From Apostichopus japonicus (taxonomy: Eukaryota > Echinodermata > Holothuroidea > Aspidochirotida > Stichopodidae), in the NCBI RefSeq assembly GCF_037975245.1, contig NC_092578.1, forward strand, positions 436,001-500,000: 64,000 nucleotides of DNA. The letters run 5' to 3'. A program made the translations under genes and the position numbers. Shown here one piece after another: positions 23,601-33,585 of this stretch (position 1 is the stretch's first letter; each line of letters begins with the position of its first letter). The notes beneath the pieces are model-generated. The model did no database searches. It was given only the letters and a program-made list of their open reading frames with translations, and was not told the origin of the DNA.

Positions 23601-24600
23601 ATACAATACCAACACCATGACATTAGCAAAGGCAACGACATAGAATGATACAGTAGCATCTAATAACAAACATGTTAAGTCACTATGTGATGATTTCATT
23701 TCATGTGAGTTACATATATTGTTAATTCTTATAATTGTTGCTCTTGTTTGTCCTATTTCATGTGGCTGGCCTAAGTTGCATTCAATAATTATTACCTCTT
23801 TGTCATTTCTTCAGCCCTTCAGTTCAGTCAAGCTCTAAGTCAGCTAGACACGGCTCAACAACAGGTCACCACTGGTCTACAGAACCAGACGGCCCTTCAA
23901 AAACAGGTATAAAGATCAACCCTGTACAATAATAAGACAAAGATTATGTAAGGAGGAGAAAGTGTTCCACACTGTTAGTTGCAAACTCCATATCAATGTC
24001 TTGTCCCTGACTTGAAATTTGTATTTTATAAGTATATGGTAGATTTATCCTTGAAATGTGATTCATTTGGAATATTTGCCTAGCTTGCAATGTTCTCTTT
24101 GCTTTTAATTTCATTTAAATACAATTCTTGGAAAAACATTGAAATGATTTTGGATAACTCCTAAAAAAAAATGGGATAAAATTTTCTCTGCCAAGTGGAG
24201 ATGTGAACACCCTAGTAATACATTGACCACATCATCAGTGTGATGCCAGGTGAGATGTGAACCTCTGCCCTCCTAGTAACACAATGACCATATCACCATT
24301 GTAATGCCAGGTGAGATGTGAACCTATCCCCTCCTAGTAACACAAAGACCACATCACAATTGTGATGGCAGGTGAGATGTGAACCTCTGCCCTCCTAGTA
24401 ACACAATGACCACATCACCATTGTAATGCCAGGTGAGATGTGAACCTATCCCCTCCTAGTAACACATTGTTAGCATCATCAGTGTAAACTCTCATTTGTT
24501 TTCCTTTCAGCTCTCTGATTCATTTGCAGCCAACATGGCTGCCATTGAAGCCAACTGCAAAAGTCTGGAAGAGAGGTTTAAGAAAATACCCACAAAATGA
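17630..24600 (+). CDS. Dynactin subunit 2 (p50 dynamitin), complete, 13 coding exons
   Basis: p50 dynamitin is part of the shoulder of dynactin, the cofactor that links cytoplasmic dynein to cargo and activates it. Exons: 17630-17668, 18391-18453, 18931-19027, 19499-19566, 20040-20135, 20453-20613, 21116-21269, 21548-21613, 22116-22154, 22525-22674, 23233-23335, 23815-23906, 24511-24600. All introns are GT..AG and all phases join, giving 405 residues against 401-406 in vertebrates. Diagnostic blocks: KYADLPGI at the N-terminus, PDVYETEDLPEED, FNKFKDANV, FSDNISKPRRTGY then EYEML, KETPVQKYQRLQHEIKQL, MTYELYHYPSRDQF, AAELEERLARLEALLG, a C-terminal coiled coil and ATG context AAACATGG. The fourth donor (GTAGTT) is weak. 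The N-terminal motif corresponds to the conserved p50 segment that contacts the Arp filament. Introns 8, 10 and 12 carry local repeats. Confidence 0.97.
18838..18884 (+). repeat. (GTAT)n microsatellite in DCTN2 intron 2
   Basis: GTATGTATG repeats interrupted by TTTGTGTG and GCAT, ending about 46 bases before the acceptor of DCTN2 exon 3 at 18931. Length variation here would alter the branch-point region spacing. Confidence 0.85.
21915..22108 (+). repeat. Two-copy local duplication in DCTN2 intron 8
   Basis: Two neighbouring copies share GTCTGTGT(T)AATATCAT, TACTCTTTG..ACGCTAATAC and GTTCTTTGCCTTTCTCATCTACCAT. The second copy includes an extra GATACTCTATATGATAATGT segment and ends at the polypyrimidine tract and acceptor of the 13-codon exon 9 (22116). 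The upstream copy therefore carries a duplicate pyrimidine tract without an AG acceptor. Confidence 0.75.
22690..23070 (+). repeat. 31-bp minisatellite in DCTN2 intron 10, about 12 copies
   Basis: Tandem units of about 31 bp with the core TTACATATTAATAGTACATG and CAATGTAGGC. Copies vary (TTGGCC, CAGGCC, AAGCAATG) and one is shortened. It starts just after the exon 10 donor and ends at the start of the 97-bp duplication. Confidence 0.9.
23071..23264 (+). repeat. 97-bp tandem duplication copying the acceptor and 5' end of DCTN2 exon 11
   Basis: Two adjacent 97-bp copies (23071-23167 and 23168-23264) each contain AAAGCTCTGATCCTATGAAT, TTGATATTATTTATTAG, the TTTCC(C)TGTATAG acceptor and the first 32 bases or so of exon 11 (ISLLYDIVTKW). 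The downstream copy runs into the true exon (23233-23335). In the upstream copy the reading frame, if used, would reach a TGA after about 20 codons (within GAATTGTTGA). Differences between copies are few (A/G at Leu and Ile codons, one C indel), so the event is fairly recent or gene-converted. Confidence 0.9.
24190..24480 (+). repeat. 61-bp minisatellite carrying repeated 5' splice-site motifs, DCTN2 intron 12
   Basis: About five copies of a 61-bp unit containing GTGAGATGTGAACCTCTGCC, CTCCTAGTAACACAATGACC and ATCACCATTGTAATGCCAG. Each internal unit border reads CAG/GTGAGA, an excellent match to the U1 5' splice-site consensus (GT at 24250, 24311, 24372 and 24433). The array ends just upstream of the acceptor of the last exon (24511). 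Confidence 0.9.
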
Positions 24601-24714
24601 AAGAATAATGTGTTGTAATGAAATATCTCTTAAAGTTAAATATTGTGCAGCATAGTGCATTAAGCTCCAGTGAAACATTGTAGCCATCCAGTAGTCCCTA
24701 GAGGTAGATCAGCA

Positions 24715-24792
24715 GCGTCACCATCCTGGAGGGGATCACCATCCTGTAAGCGGATCACCATCCTGTAAGAGGATCACCATCCTGTAAGCAGA
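24715..24792 (+). repeat. 19-bp repeat in DCTN2 3' UTR, 4 copies
   Basis: Units GGATCACCATCCTGTAAGC with variants GTCACCATCCTGGAGG and GCAGATCAC at the ends. It lies about 115 bp after the stop codon and would be transcribed in the mRNA. Confidence 0.9.
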
Positions 24793-25022
24793 TCACTTAA
24801 ATAATGTTCGGTAAAGTTGTGTAATAATATTTAACTTAAATATAGGGTATGCTATTGCTGGGTGTGCAATGCTCTTATTTTAGTTTGCTTTTGTCTTTAA
24901 TAAGATGAAAAATATGAGGAGCTGGATTTAAACCAAAATGGTGGCTTTGGTTTTCATATTCTGCTATGTAGTTATTGTGCAATTTATCAGTGTTGCTATT
25001 GCCCAATGGATAGGATGTTTGG

Positions 25023-25028
25023 AATAAA
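25023..25028 (+). terminator. Proximal polyadenylation signal candidate of DCTN2
   Basis: AATAAA about 420 bp after the stop codon, followed about 35 bases later by ACATTGTGTTATTGTAGG, a GU-rich stretch. Use is inferred. Confidence 0.4.
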
Positions 25029-25974
25029 AATATGTCTCATGTATCATGAAAACACATTGTGTTATTGTAGGCTGAGATTCATGTGCTGACAAACCCGAGT
25101 ACAAACACTACAACAGGGATCACAAGCCTCAATGCCTACAGGCGGCATACAATTGGAGGATATTACCTAGCACAAAGGCTGCTATTTGCCATAAAGTTAG
25201 ATTATTCTTACAGTTTTTATTAAATCCCAATATTGTTATTGACATAAAAGTATTTCAATTTAAGAACCTTGTCTACTTACTTGTCTACTTAATACAAATG
25301 TTGTCTCGTAAGGCTCATCTGTTTTATGGGTCTCGCAAGGCTCATCTGTTTTATGCTTGGACATTTTAAATTGAATTTATGCTAAATCAGTAAGATTGTC
25401 TTGAGGTATGTCAAACAGTTTTCTGAAAGAGGTATTATAGTAACAAACAAGCTGAAAAGATGGACGAAAATATGTGGCTGAAATATACTTCTTAGGCTGG
25501 ACAGACATTACTAAGCATATGGTATGAATCAGTCTTGCATGTGTTGGACTCTACTACAGACCTATAAGTGCTGTATGGTAAAGCTAAGAATTGTTGTATG
25601 GTGTATTGACAATATCAAAGTGCGACACAGATGTTGATCTCCAAATTCTCGACTGAAAAGTCAAAATTATGTTAGACAGATATAGCAGATATATCTTATT
25701 ATTAGAAGTGTGAAGAAGATTTAATTTAACATAAGAGGCCAAATAACTTCTGCATTAATCTTAGGTAAATTAAACAGATCATAGTTGTAGTGAGAGCACA
25801 ATTCTCGTTAGTGTGAGTTTGTGTATCTAATAATGCATTCTCTTAGTCACTTTGCCAAATGGCTTTGTTAAATTCTTTATTAACTAGTTCATAATGGAAG
25901 GGGGTAAGTTCTTTGTTTTAATTGTGCTATTATTTATGTCAGATGGTCTCTTATTTGAAGGTGTCGATTGTTTT

Positions 25975-26015
25975 AATAAAGAAGCTCTTACATCAGATGT
26001 TTCTGCCATCTGTTT
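25975..26015 (+). terminator. Distal polyadenylation signal candidate of DCTN2
   Basis: AATAAA at 25975-25980 followed after 20-40 bases by TGTTTCTGCC and TGTTTGTTATTTATTG, a good U/GU-rich downstream element. It is the best candidate for the gene end. Confidence 0.5.
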
Positions 26016-26214
26016 GTTATTTATTGAATCTACTGATTATTAAAAACATCCAGATTCAGAGGTAGTTCTCATCAAGTTGTAATAATTGAAGTGGAAACCT
26101 TTTTCAACAGTGATTTGGCAAACTAGCAACTGGTAACAGTCCTTCAACCTTTTCTATCTTACAAGGCGTTAGCTTCTTAATGTGAACTCTTGTACCAATC
26201 TTGTAACAATTGCA

Positions 26215-26390
26215 ACTTTTGGGATTGGGGAGGGTTGATTTGGGGATTTTGATGGGGGATGGGTATTGGGGATATGGGAGGGGTGACTTGGGGATATGGG
26301 ATGGGTGAGTTAGGGATTGGAATACGGGAGAGGTGAATCTGGATTGGGATGGGAGGGTGACATGGGGATTGGGATGGGGGAGGGCTGAAT
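26215..26390 (+). repeat. Degenerate G-rich minisatellite
   Basis: Irregular units of about 25-30 bp, each with GGGGATATGGGAGGGGTGA or GGGGATTGGGATGGG-type runs. The regular GGG/GGGG runs on the plus strand could form quadruplexes. The minus-strand open frame through it is proline-rich only because of the repeat. Confidence 0.8.
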
Positions 26391-26399
26391 TGACAAGTA

Positions 26400-29059
26400 A
26401 ACTTGTTAAGTTGAAAATGAACAATTTAACCAGTTAACCTGACAAGAGGAAGGTTAAAGATTGCATTAATCTTTAGAGAACTATTTCACTACTTGAAAAC
26501 AACAGAACATTACTACAAACTTATATCAACGTCAAACATGCTAAACAAGACACAAATAAACACGTGTACACTAAAAACAATTTCAAATATATATACATAT
26601 TAGCAATACAGGTAGTAATTGAAAACAAACAGGAGTAATGAAAGTTTGATTTATGCAAACACAGCAAGATCACCGGGAAACAGATAATAACTTTCTTGGG
26701 AAAAGGAAAAGAAAGTGACACTAACAAAGTATCAAACTATGTGTCCTTGTGGTTAAGACAAACTAGAAAGATTTCTTATGTACACATCAAAGAAAATAAT
26801 ACATATCGTATACAAACTATTAATAATTCATAGCTAAAGAGAAGTTTTAATTTGGTTGCAAAAGAAAACAATTGCAGAACAAGCAACTGGAAATCAAAAT
26901 AGTCCAAACAGCATAAGCAACTACAAATATTACAAACTTGTCTATTTGGAAAGATTAAATGATTGACATGAATATACAAAGGAAAATCAATATATGTTTA
27001 AATATGTTAACCATCATGGCTAATAAATGTTGCTTTGAAAATTGTCAAAAATGTTTTTATTTTCATAGGCAACCTTAGCACGAAGTCTTGTGTACTAGAC
27101 ATTACTGGCCTCGGACTTGCACCTAACATTTGGTGCATTGTATTCCACTTAAAGTGTATGCAATATCTCTGGCTTACAATTGGCTAGAGATATGTTGCCA
27201 CCATTGTTGTAAAAAAACATGACTCGTGTCACTAAATTTCCAAAGTACTGATATGATGAAGACAGGTTTGTCCAGTCCCCCCCCCCCACCCATAGACATA
27301 ATAGAGTGTCTGGATCAATTGACTCCTTTTTTGATGTTCGTATAACAATTCTATTTGCGATATGAAGCCAATCTCTCCTTGAACCTATTTTTGACTACCG
27401 CCCTCAAAAGTACGATTTGTTTACCGTACTATACCAAATAGTTAGTCTAACGTTACATATCGCTCGTCCCACGAAACTAAGTCCACACGTCCGATCGTTT
27501 AAAGGTTTATTCTTCTGCTTATCAAGGAACTTTACTATTTGGAATATTTAAAAGCAAATGACAGTTGAAAGGTAAAAAGAGAAGATCGAACCTGCCATTG
27601 ACATTTCTTTCGTTTTCTTTAGGCCTTGTAAATTGTAATCTATATCTCCAGTTCAGATACCAGGCACTCCCAACACTACACCTCAGGTAATGACGTTCCC
27701 CCAACCTACACAATTGCATTTAGCCTAGTATTAGTACTTGGTAGCCTACTCTTCGCCATAAAGTAGTATAATAATAGTAGGCCTACTAATTAATTATGAT
27801 TCAGGCTTTTCACCACGACACACTTTGTGCCCAACTTAATAGTCCCCCACTTCTATATTTTTATAAAGTGAGGCAAAGTAGATTAGAACGATGAACAATA
27901 GTTTGTCCATGATTATTATGGCTTAGGCCTAGGCCGTTAGACCTACTTAACAGGACTGAACTGTGGACAACAGATCCAGTGTATAGCCTAGGCCCTAAAT
28001 CTATAATATACAGATGTATTACCTACTGGTCTAGACCTAGTTTAAGTTATGCAGCATTGATAAAGTTATTTCATGCTGGTTGATCTGCATGATTATATCA
28101 AGGGACTTGATTACATCTTGGACAAACACACATACACAAATATGCAAAGCTGTTTAGCAGCAAACTTTATTACACAATAAGTAGTAAAACTGAATAAACA
28201 TTCTGTAAATCTATTCATGAACCTAAAGTCCCACCAATCCTAGAGGTTCTTGTTCCAAAAATGAAAAGAAAAAACAAAGAAAAACAAACTATTCAATAAT
28301 ATTAATTATTAAATTGTACACCATTTAAATTACAAAGATATTCAGGCATAAAATATTGTATGTAATGTTTTTCCAGCTCTTTGATTGGCTTAACAGTCCC
28401 TAAATAATTGTTTGCATGCATAGCTTCTTCTGAACTCTGTTGTTGAATTGCTACCAGGTGTAAAGATGGCCATGCTCGTCCTGTAAACTATCATATGGGT
28501 GTAGGCCTATTGTATGTAACAAAAATCATAACATCAAAGGTTGCTGTCATATTATTGACAAAAAGTGCATATATTACGCTGCCATTCTATTGTTTTGGAA
28601 TCTCTTAAGGCTATCATGTAGCCTTATATTTCAGCCGTTGTTTACATGATAAATATTATGAAGTTGGACAGTTCATTGTTACGATTAATATGGGAAGCTA
28701 AAGTCTCCGATACACTGAACAAATGAATTTAGATATCACTTTAATGTATGTTCTTTCCACATTGTGAGCACAGTGACTAAACATATGTCCATTCATACCA
28801 CAGTATTCTCTTCCCTGCCATTTGCCTTATGTTTTTCAGTCCTTCTGAGCATATGACTCAGTTATTGTTTTCTGTGTCTTGATGTTGTCTCTTCTCTTCT
28901 TTCGAATCTTGCAAAGGAAAAGCCAGCAAAGTCAATTTAAGGCTATATAATCTTACTGACAATTACCCTACTGTACAACTACATTATCCTACTGACAGAT
29001 ACCCTAAAAAAAAAAAAAGTTGAAGGTTTACAGTCTTGTATGAGGCTAATGCCACCTCA
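26400..29059. other. Intergenic, no gene seen
   Basis: AT-rich with no recognised exon. A stretch at 27330-27720 is somewhat richer in CpG and might hold a promoter, for instance for the rightward ARHGAP gene, but no motif proves it. Clustered AGGCCTA words occur at 27920-28000, a poly-C run near 27281-27290, and a 12-A run near 29006. Confidence 0.4.
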
Positions 29060-29389
29060 CATGACTTTACAACTTAACCCCTGGTCATTGGTAACTTGTC
29101 ACACCCACACACCAAAGTGTGCACAATTCAATCAATCTCTCCTGGGGCACCACAGTGCACCACAAGCACGTGTCCCCTGGGGACTTCCCATAGGGTGCAG
29201 CCACAAACCGGCGCACGCAACTATATTTACAAGTTACCTCGCAGGTCCCCATTTATGCACCTGTGAAGAGAGGCAATGGAGATAAAGCGCCTTGCCCAAG
29301 GACACAACGCAATGATCTGGCCAGGGCTCGAACCTGTAATCCTTAGATCACAAGTCCACTGCCTTAACCACTTGACCACAACGCCCTCC
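29060..29389 (-). mobile_element. tRNA-derived SINE, near-complete copy
   Basis: On the minus strand the head reads GGAGGGCGTTGTGGTCAAGT followed by GGTTAAGGCAGTGGACTTGT, an A-box-like TGGTCAAGTGG and, 29334-29324, a B box GGTTCGAGCCC. This is the tRNA-like promoter of RNA polymerase III. The body continues CTTGGGCAAGGCGC, TCTCTTCACAGGTGC, GGACCTGCGAGGTAACTTGT and ends within about 330 bp. Related copies lie at 13247-13400 and 58937-59044. The tRNA part resembles a serine or leucine-type head by its long variable spacing, but the parent tRNA is not certain. Confidence 0.85.
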
Positions 29390-29689
29390 TAAGTACTGTA
29401 TTATAAAATTGCCAGATCTTGAACTCTTACATAGTGAGCATTAGATGCTGGTCATGTTTGATATCTGGGAAGTTTTCTTTTATGCCACCTGTTCCTTACT
29501 TGCCCATGCTACACACAGTATCCATTGGTGACTGACCTCAATTACAACACATTAATTTCAACCTCTTATCTTATTATTTATTTTTGGTTTCGATGATAAT
29601 CGTAACCATTGCATTCATGATGGTGTCTGTGTGAGTGTGTTTGGGACGCCCAGCTTGTAAGCTGTCTATTATCTGAAGAACACAAGGCC

Positions 29690-30580
29690 AGACAAATTTT
29701 TTATTTGGTGTGTAGAAGTATCACACTGAATACAAGAAGCCTATTGTTTTTTCAGTTTTTTTTCAAATAAGCTCAAGAAGGGATTGTTGGACCAATCTCA
29801 TATCTTGGTGTAGGATTACCACATTGAGTAGTAGAAGCCTATTGTTTTTTGTGGAGGTCAAAGGTCATTTGGGGTCACCAGGTCAAATTGTGAAAACCTT
29901 GTAAACATGATAGATATCTCAAGAACAGAAGCTTGGGCAGACCTCATATTTGATGTGTGGAAGTACCACATTAAGTGCACAAAGTGTATCGTTTTTGGTG
30001 GAGGTCAAAGGTCATTTGGGGTCATCAGAAGTCAAATGATCAAACGTTGTAAAAATTATATGTTAATATTGGAAGCTTGGGCAGATGAAGGTGTATAACA
30101 TTGAATAAAACAAGCCTATTGATTTTGTAGGAGGGTCATTGGAAGTCATTAATTGCCAAACATCTACTTTATTTCCCTCTTACCTGTCTCTCTGTACTAA
30201 CGCACCTTCCTAACCATAATATCGCAAGGGAAGCTTGGACAGATCGCATATTTGATGTGTGGAAGTACCACATTAAGTGCACAAAGTGTATCGTTTTTGG
30301 TGGAGGTCAAAGGTCATTTGGGGTAATCAGAAGTCAAATGATTTGTTAATATTGGAAGCTTGGGCAGATCGCATATTTGGTATGTATTTGTACCACATTG
30401 AGTACTTTGAGTACCACATAGAGGTCAATGGTTGTTTAAGCCAGGTGTCAAACTGTTAAACCATGTTTTATATAATAATAATATTTCAGCAAGAACAGAT
30501 GTCATATTTAGTATTTTGATGTATCACATTTAGTACAAGATCCTGTTGTGGAGGTTAATGGTCATTTCAGGACAGCCTGT
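29690..30580 (+). repeat. Diverged long tandem repeat carrying AGGTCAAAGGTCA (DR1) motifs
   Basis: Diverged copies of a roughly 150-bp unit, later ones irregular, containing GAAGCTTGGGCAGA, TCATATTTGATGTGTGGAAG, TACCACATTAAGTGCACAAA, GTATCGTTTTTGGTGGAGGT and CAAAGGTCATTTGGGGTCA. Three copies hold a perfect AGGTCA-A-AGGTCA direct repeat (29855-29867, 30002-30014, 30304-30316). A fourth has a degenerate version (GAGGTCAATGGTTG, near 30420). No coding potential is convincing. Confidence 0.8.
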
Positions 30581-33260
30581 GTCATTGTGAATTTATTGTT
30601 TGTCACATCACACTGCTATCACTGTATTACTAAGATCAATTATGTTGTACACCCTCACTATACATTGCATCAGATTCATGAAGAAAACTGCTCATGTTAC
30701 ATCATTGAAACCAATGCATTTTTGCATTCTGGTTGTTAACTGATTAGTATGTGACATGAATGAGCCTCTCTTCAGACTATTTAAAGAAATTGTCAATAAT
30801 GCAGAGCTGCACTCTTTAAGCTTCTTCCTACAGAAGCTGCATAGCTCTGTTACAATAGGCCTTGTATTATAGTACTTCAGCTACCATTGTGGAAGTATAC
30901 TTCCTGGTGGTACGCACTGCCGTGGAGTCAACGGTTTCCCTACTGTACAGTGAAACTGCACACTATTATGCTGGTAGTCAGTCTTTGCTGTGTTTGTATT
31001 CAAACAATTTGTATTATATGGACAACATAACTGCTTCCAATTTGATTGATGATAATGTGTTAGCTATCCATATCAGTCTTAATTGCTAGCAGACCTTGTA
31101 GGATTCAATGAAATGCTTTTTGTCGAAAAAAGAAAGTTACGAATAAAATCAAAATATTGAGTTGAACACAGGAATATTTATGTATAAAATTCTCTTTAAT
31201 ATCAAATGATAGAAGCAATACAAAGTAAACACATGTAACTAAAAGATAAAATTGGTCCAGATATATTCCAGTTTTACAAAGGCAAACATTTTTCAATAGT
31301 TTAGAGTAGACATGTGTAAATGTATAGATCTGTTAAAGTTACGATTTAGAATATAAGTCTCTTTCCCCACAAACCTGCATTTGACTACATTGTTAATACT
31401 ACTTCAGTAGCTAGTCACTTGTACTATGATGATAGCATTTACTCCCTACACACACGTTTTGGAGGTAAACATACATACAGTAGTGTATACTACATAGAAC
31501 TGATATAAAACACAACCTGGGTAGAATCAAGCACAGTTATACAACAGGTGGCAAGTCTAACCTTCAGAATACCAAAGAGTGTTGCATGGATGGTGACATG
31601 TTATAATATATTACATGTACCTACCTGACCAGTGTAATGATGGCATTAACAATCTGTACAAACACACTTGGCAAAGTAATGCAAAGTTGCCTATTTGTTT
31701 TACTATGTGCATTGTGTATTTACTGTACATTATATTAAAAATAGAAAAGACATGTATAAAATGAGTGGAATACGTGTATTTTATGTAAATATTGAGTTCA
31801 GAGTTTTACCCTAGATGTGTGCATTACATGGAAGTGAAATACAGTATAAAGTATGTGTTTTTATACATGTTTACAACAGCTTGGGTTTCTAAATCTATGT
31901 GTGGCTATGTGTATCAAAGAATAATAGCGGATGCCTCAAAAATGTTTCTACTTTCTACTCTATCATTTAACAAGTACTTTCAATGAAATGTTGTGTATTA
32001 TGAGAGTATTAATGCCCCATACAAAACTAATGAAGAAAGTTAAATAATATTTTCAAAACAATTGTTAAATGTACATTTTAACACTGATACATATGGCAAT
32101 TGTTGGTTAATTTGGAATGGAATCAATAACCAGTCTCCCATAAACATTCCCATGGCAGCAGGAAACTAAGCTGAATGGATCCCTCAGTTAACTCTGTGCA
32201 ATCTAATCTGGAGTGTAATGTTTACTTGGAGTACTATGGTACTGGGAGTGAAATTTGTTGACATTTAGGGACCAATACAGTCAGCAGTGTTCACAAGATC
32301 TCACCAGTTAAAACCGTGTAAAAGCATTAATTCCTACTCCTCAACGTGCAGGATAACTATGAGTATATTCGTAAACAGTTCTAGATTTATTTGAGCTGTG
32401 AATTCTGGCATTTATTCAATTTTTACTTTAGCAAATATATACTAGAGTGTTTTATTTGTATCAGTTTAACTCTACAGTCCCTTCTTGGATGGACAAAGGA
32501 AAGTTGCCTGAATTTCTTTGTACGATCTGCCTGGTTCACTGGTTTCTTCATGCCTTCAGTATATTTGGCCTGTGCTTCTTGTGGTGTTATTTGGATACCA
32601 AACACTATTTAAACAGAACACATTGGATGTCTATAGCTATTGCTGCTGTAAGTACAATAAATCAGATCCTGTATTAAGAGCAGCAGTTGATGTTTGGTGA
32701 AGGACTACAGTATCATTAACTAGCCAACTGAATGTATAGTACTGACACCAATATAGTGTACAAGCAGTACAGTAATACTTTAACCTATAGTGTACAAAAG
32801 TGTATGAAACAGTGTAGGACATAGTACTACAGTAGTTGTGCATGCTACTGTGTGTTAATTACTGTGTCCATAGGTTGTGACATCTTGATACAGTACTTAC
32901 TAACATGTAGCAATAAACAACACTGTAGCACTGGGAGGTTGATATGAGGGGTTTGTACCATTCTAGGAAATGGAGGAAATGCTTGAAGAGTAATTATCAT
33001 ATGTATTAATCTGATTAGTAATCAGGGATCAATGGCATGCTAATGGTATGAGTAAAGTAGTATAGTAGTAGTAATCCAATGTGTTGATTGTAGAGATTGT
33101 GATCTGTTAACTACCATTCTGGTTTTCAAGGCTAAATAGTTTGTATACAGTAAACACTCAGTCATACTTGCCATCATACTGAGTAGTGTATACACATGTA
33201 CAGTAAGTTATTTGTACACCACATTTTGATAATGAGACAGCACTAAATTGGTGCTCAAGT
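30581..33260. other. Intergenic, no gene seen
   Basis: AT-rich sequence with short open frames lacking homology or splice context. TACAGTA words are frequent. Nothing is supported. Confidence 0.45.
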
Positions 33261-33585
33261 TCTGAGAGAGGACAGCCCTAAAGGAAAGGTGAGCTTGTCA
33301 GAGGACAACTCTAAAGGAAAGGTCAGCTAGTTAGAGGACAGCCCTAATGGGAAAGCTCAGGTTGTCCAAAGGCATAGCCCTATTGGCAAAGCTCAGGTTG
33401 TCCAAGGGATAGCCCTAATAGGAAAGTTCAGGTTGTCAAAGTGATAGGCCTAATGGGAAAGCTCAGGTTGTCCAAGGGACAGCCCTCATGGGAAAGCTCA
33501 GGTTGTCCAAGGGATAGCCCTCATGGGAAAGCTCAGGTTGTCCAAGGGATAGCCCTCAAATGGGAGCACGGGTTGTCCAAGGGAA
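33261..33585 (+). repeat. About 35-bp minisatellite, 8-9 copies
   Basis: Units of about 32-36 bp with the core GGGAAAGCTCAGGTTGTCCA and AGGGATAGCCCT. Early copies are diverged (GAGGACAGCCCTAAAGG) and later copies are near identical. The open frame here is repetitive. Confidence 0.85.

Larger units (their letters stand above)
24601..26000 (+). other. DCTN2 3' untranslated region
   Basis: Sequence after the TGA at 24598-24600. It contains about four copies of a 19-bp unit GGATCACCATCCTGTAAGC at 24715-24792. No further coding exon is seen. AATAAA hexamers at 25023 and 25975 are the candidate polyadenylation signals, so the UTR would be about 0.45 or 1.4 kb. Confidence 0.6.

Noticed and set aside
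26104-26424. 106-codon proline-rich minus-strand frame
   Set aside because: It runs through the G-rich minisatellite; the composition follows the repeat and there is no homology.
29324-29389. Possible functional tRNA gene
   Set aside because: It has A and B boxes but cannot form a proper acceptor stem, and the downstream body is shared with other SINE copies.
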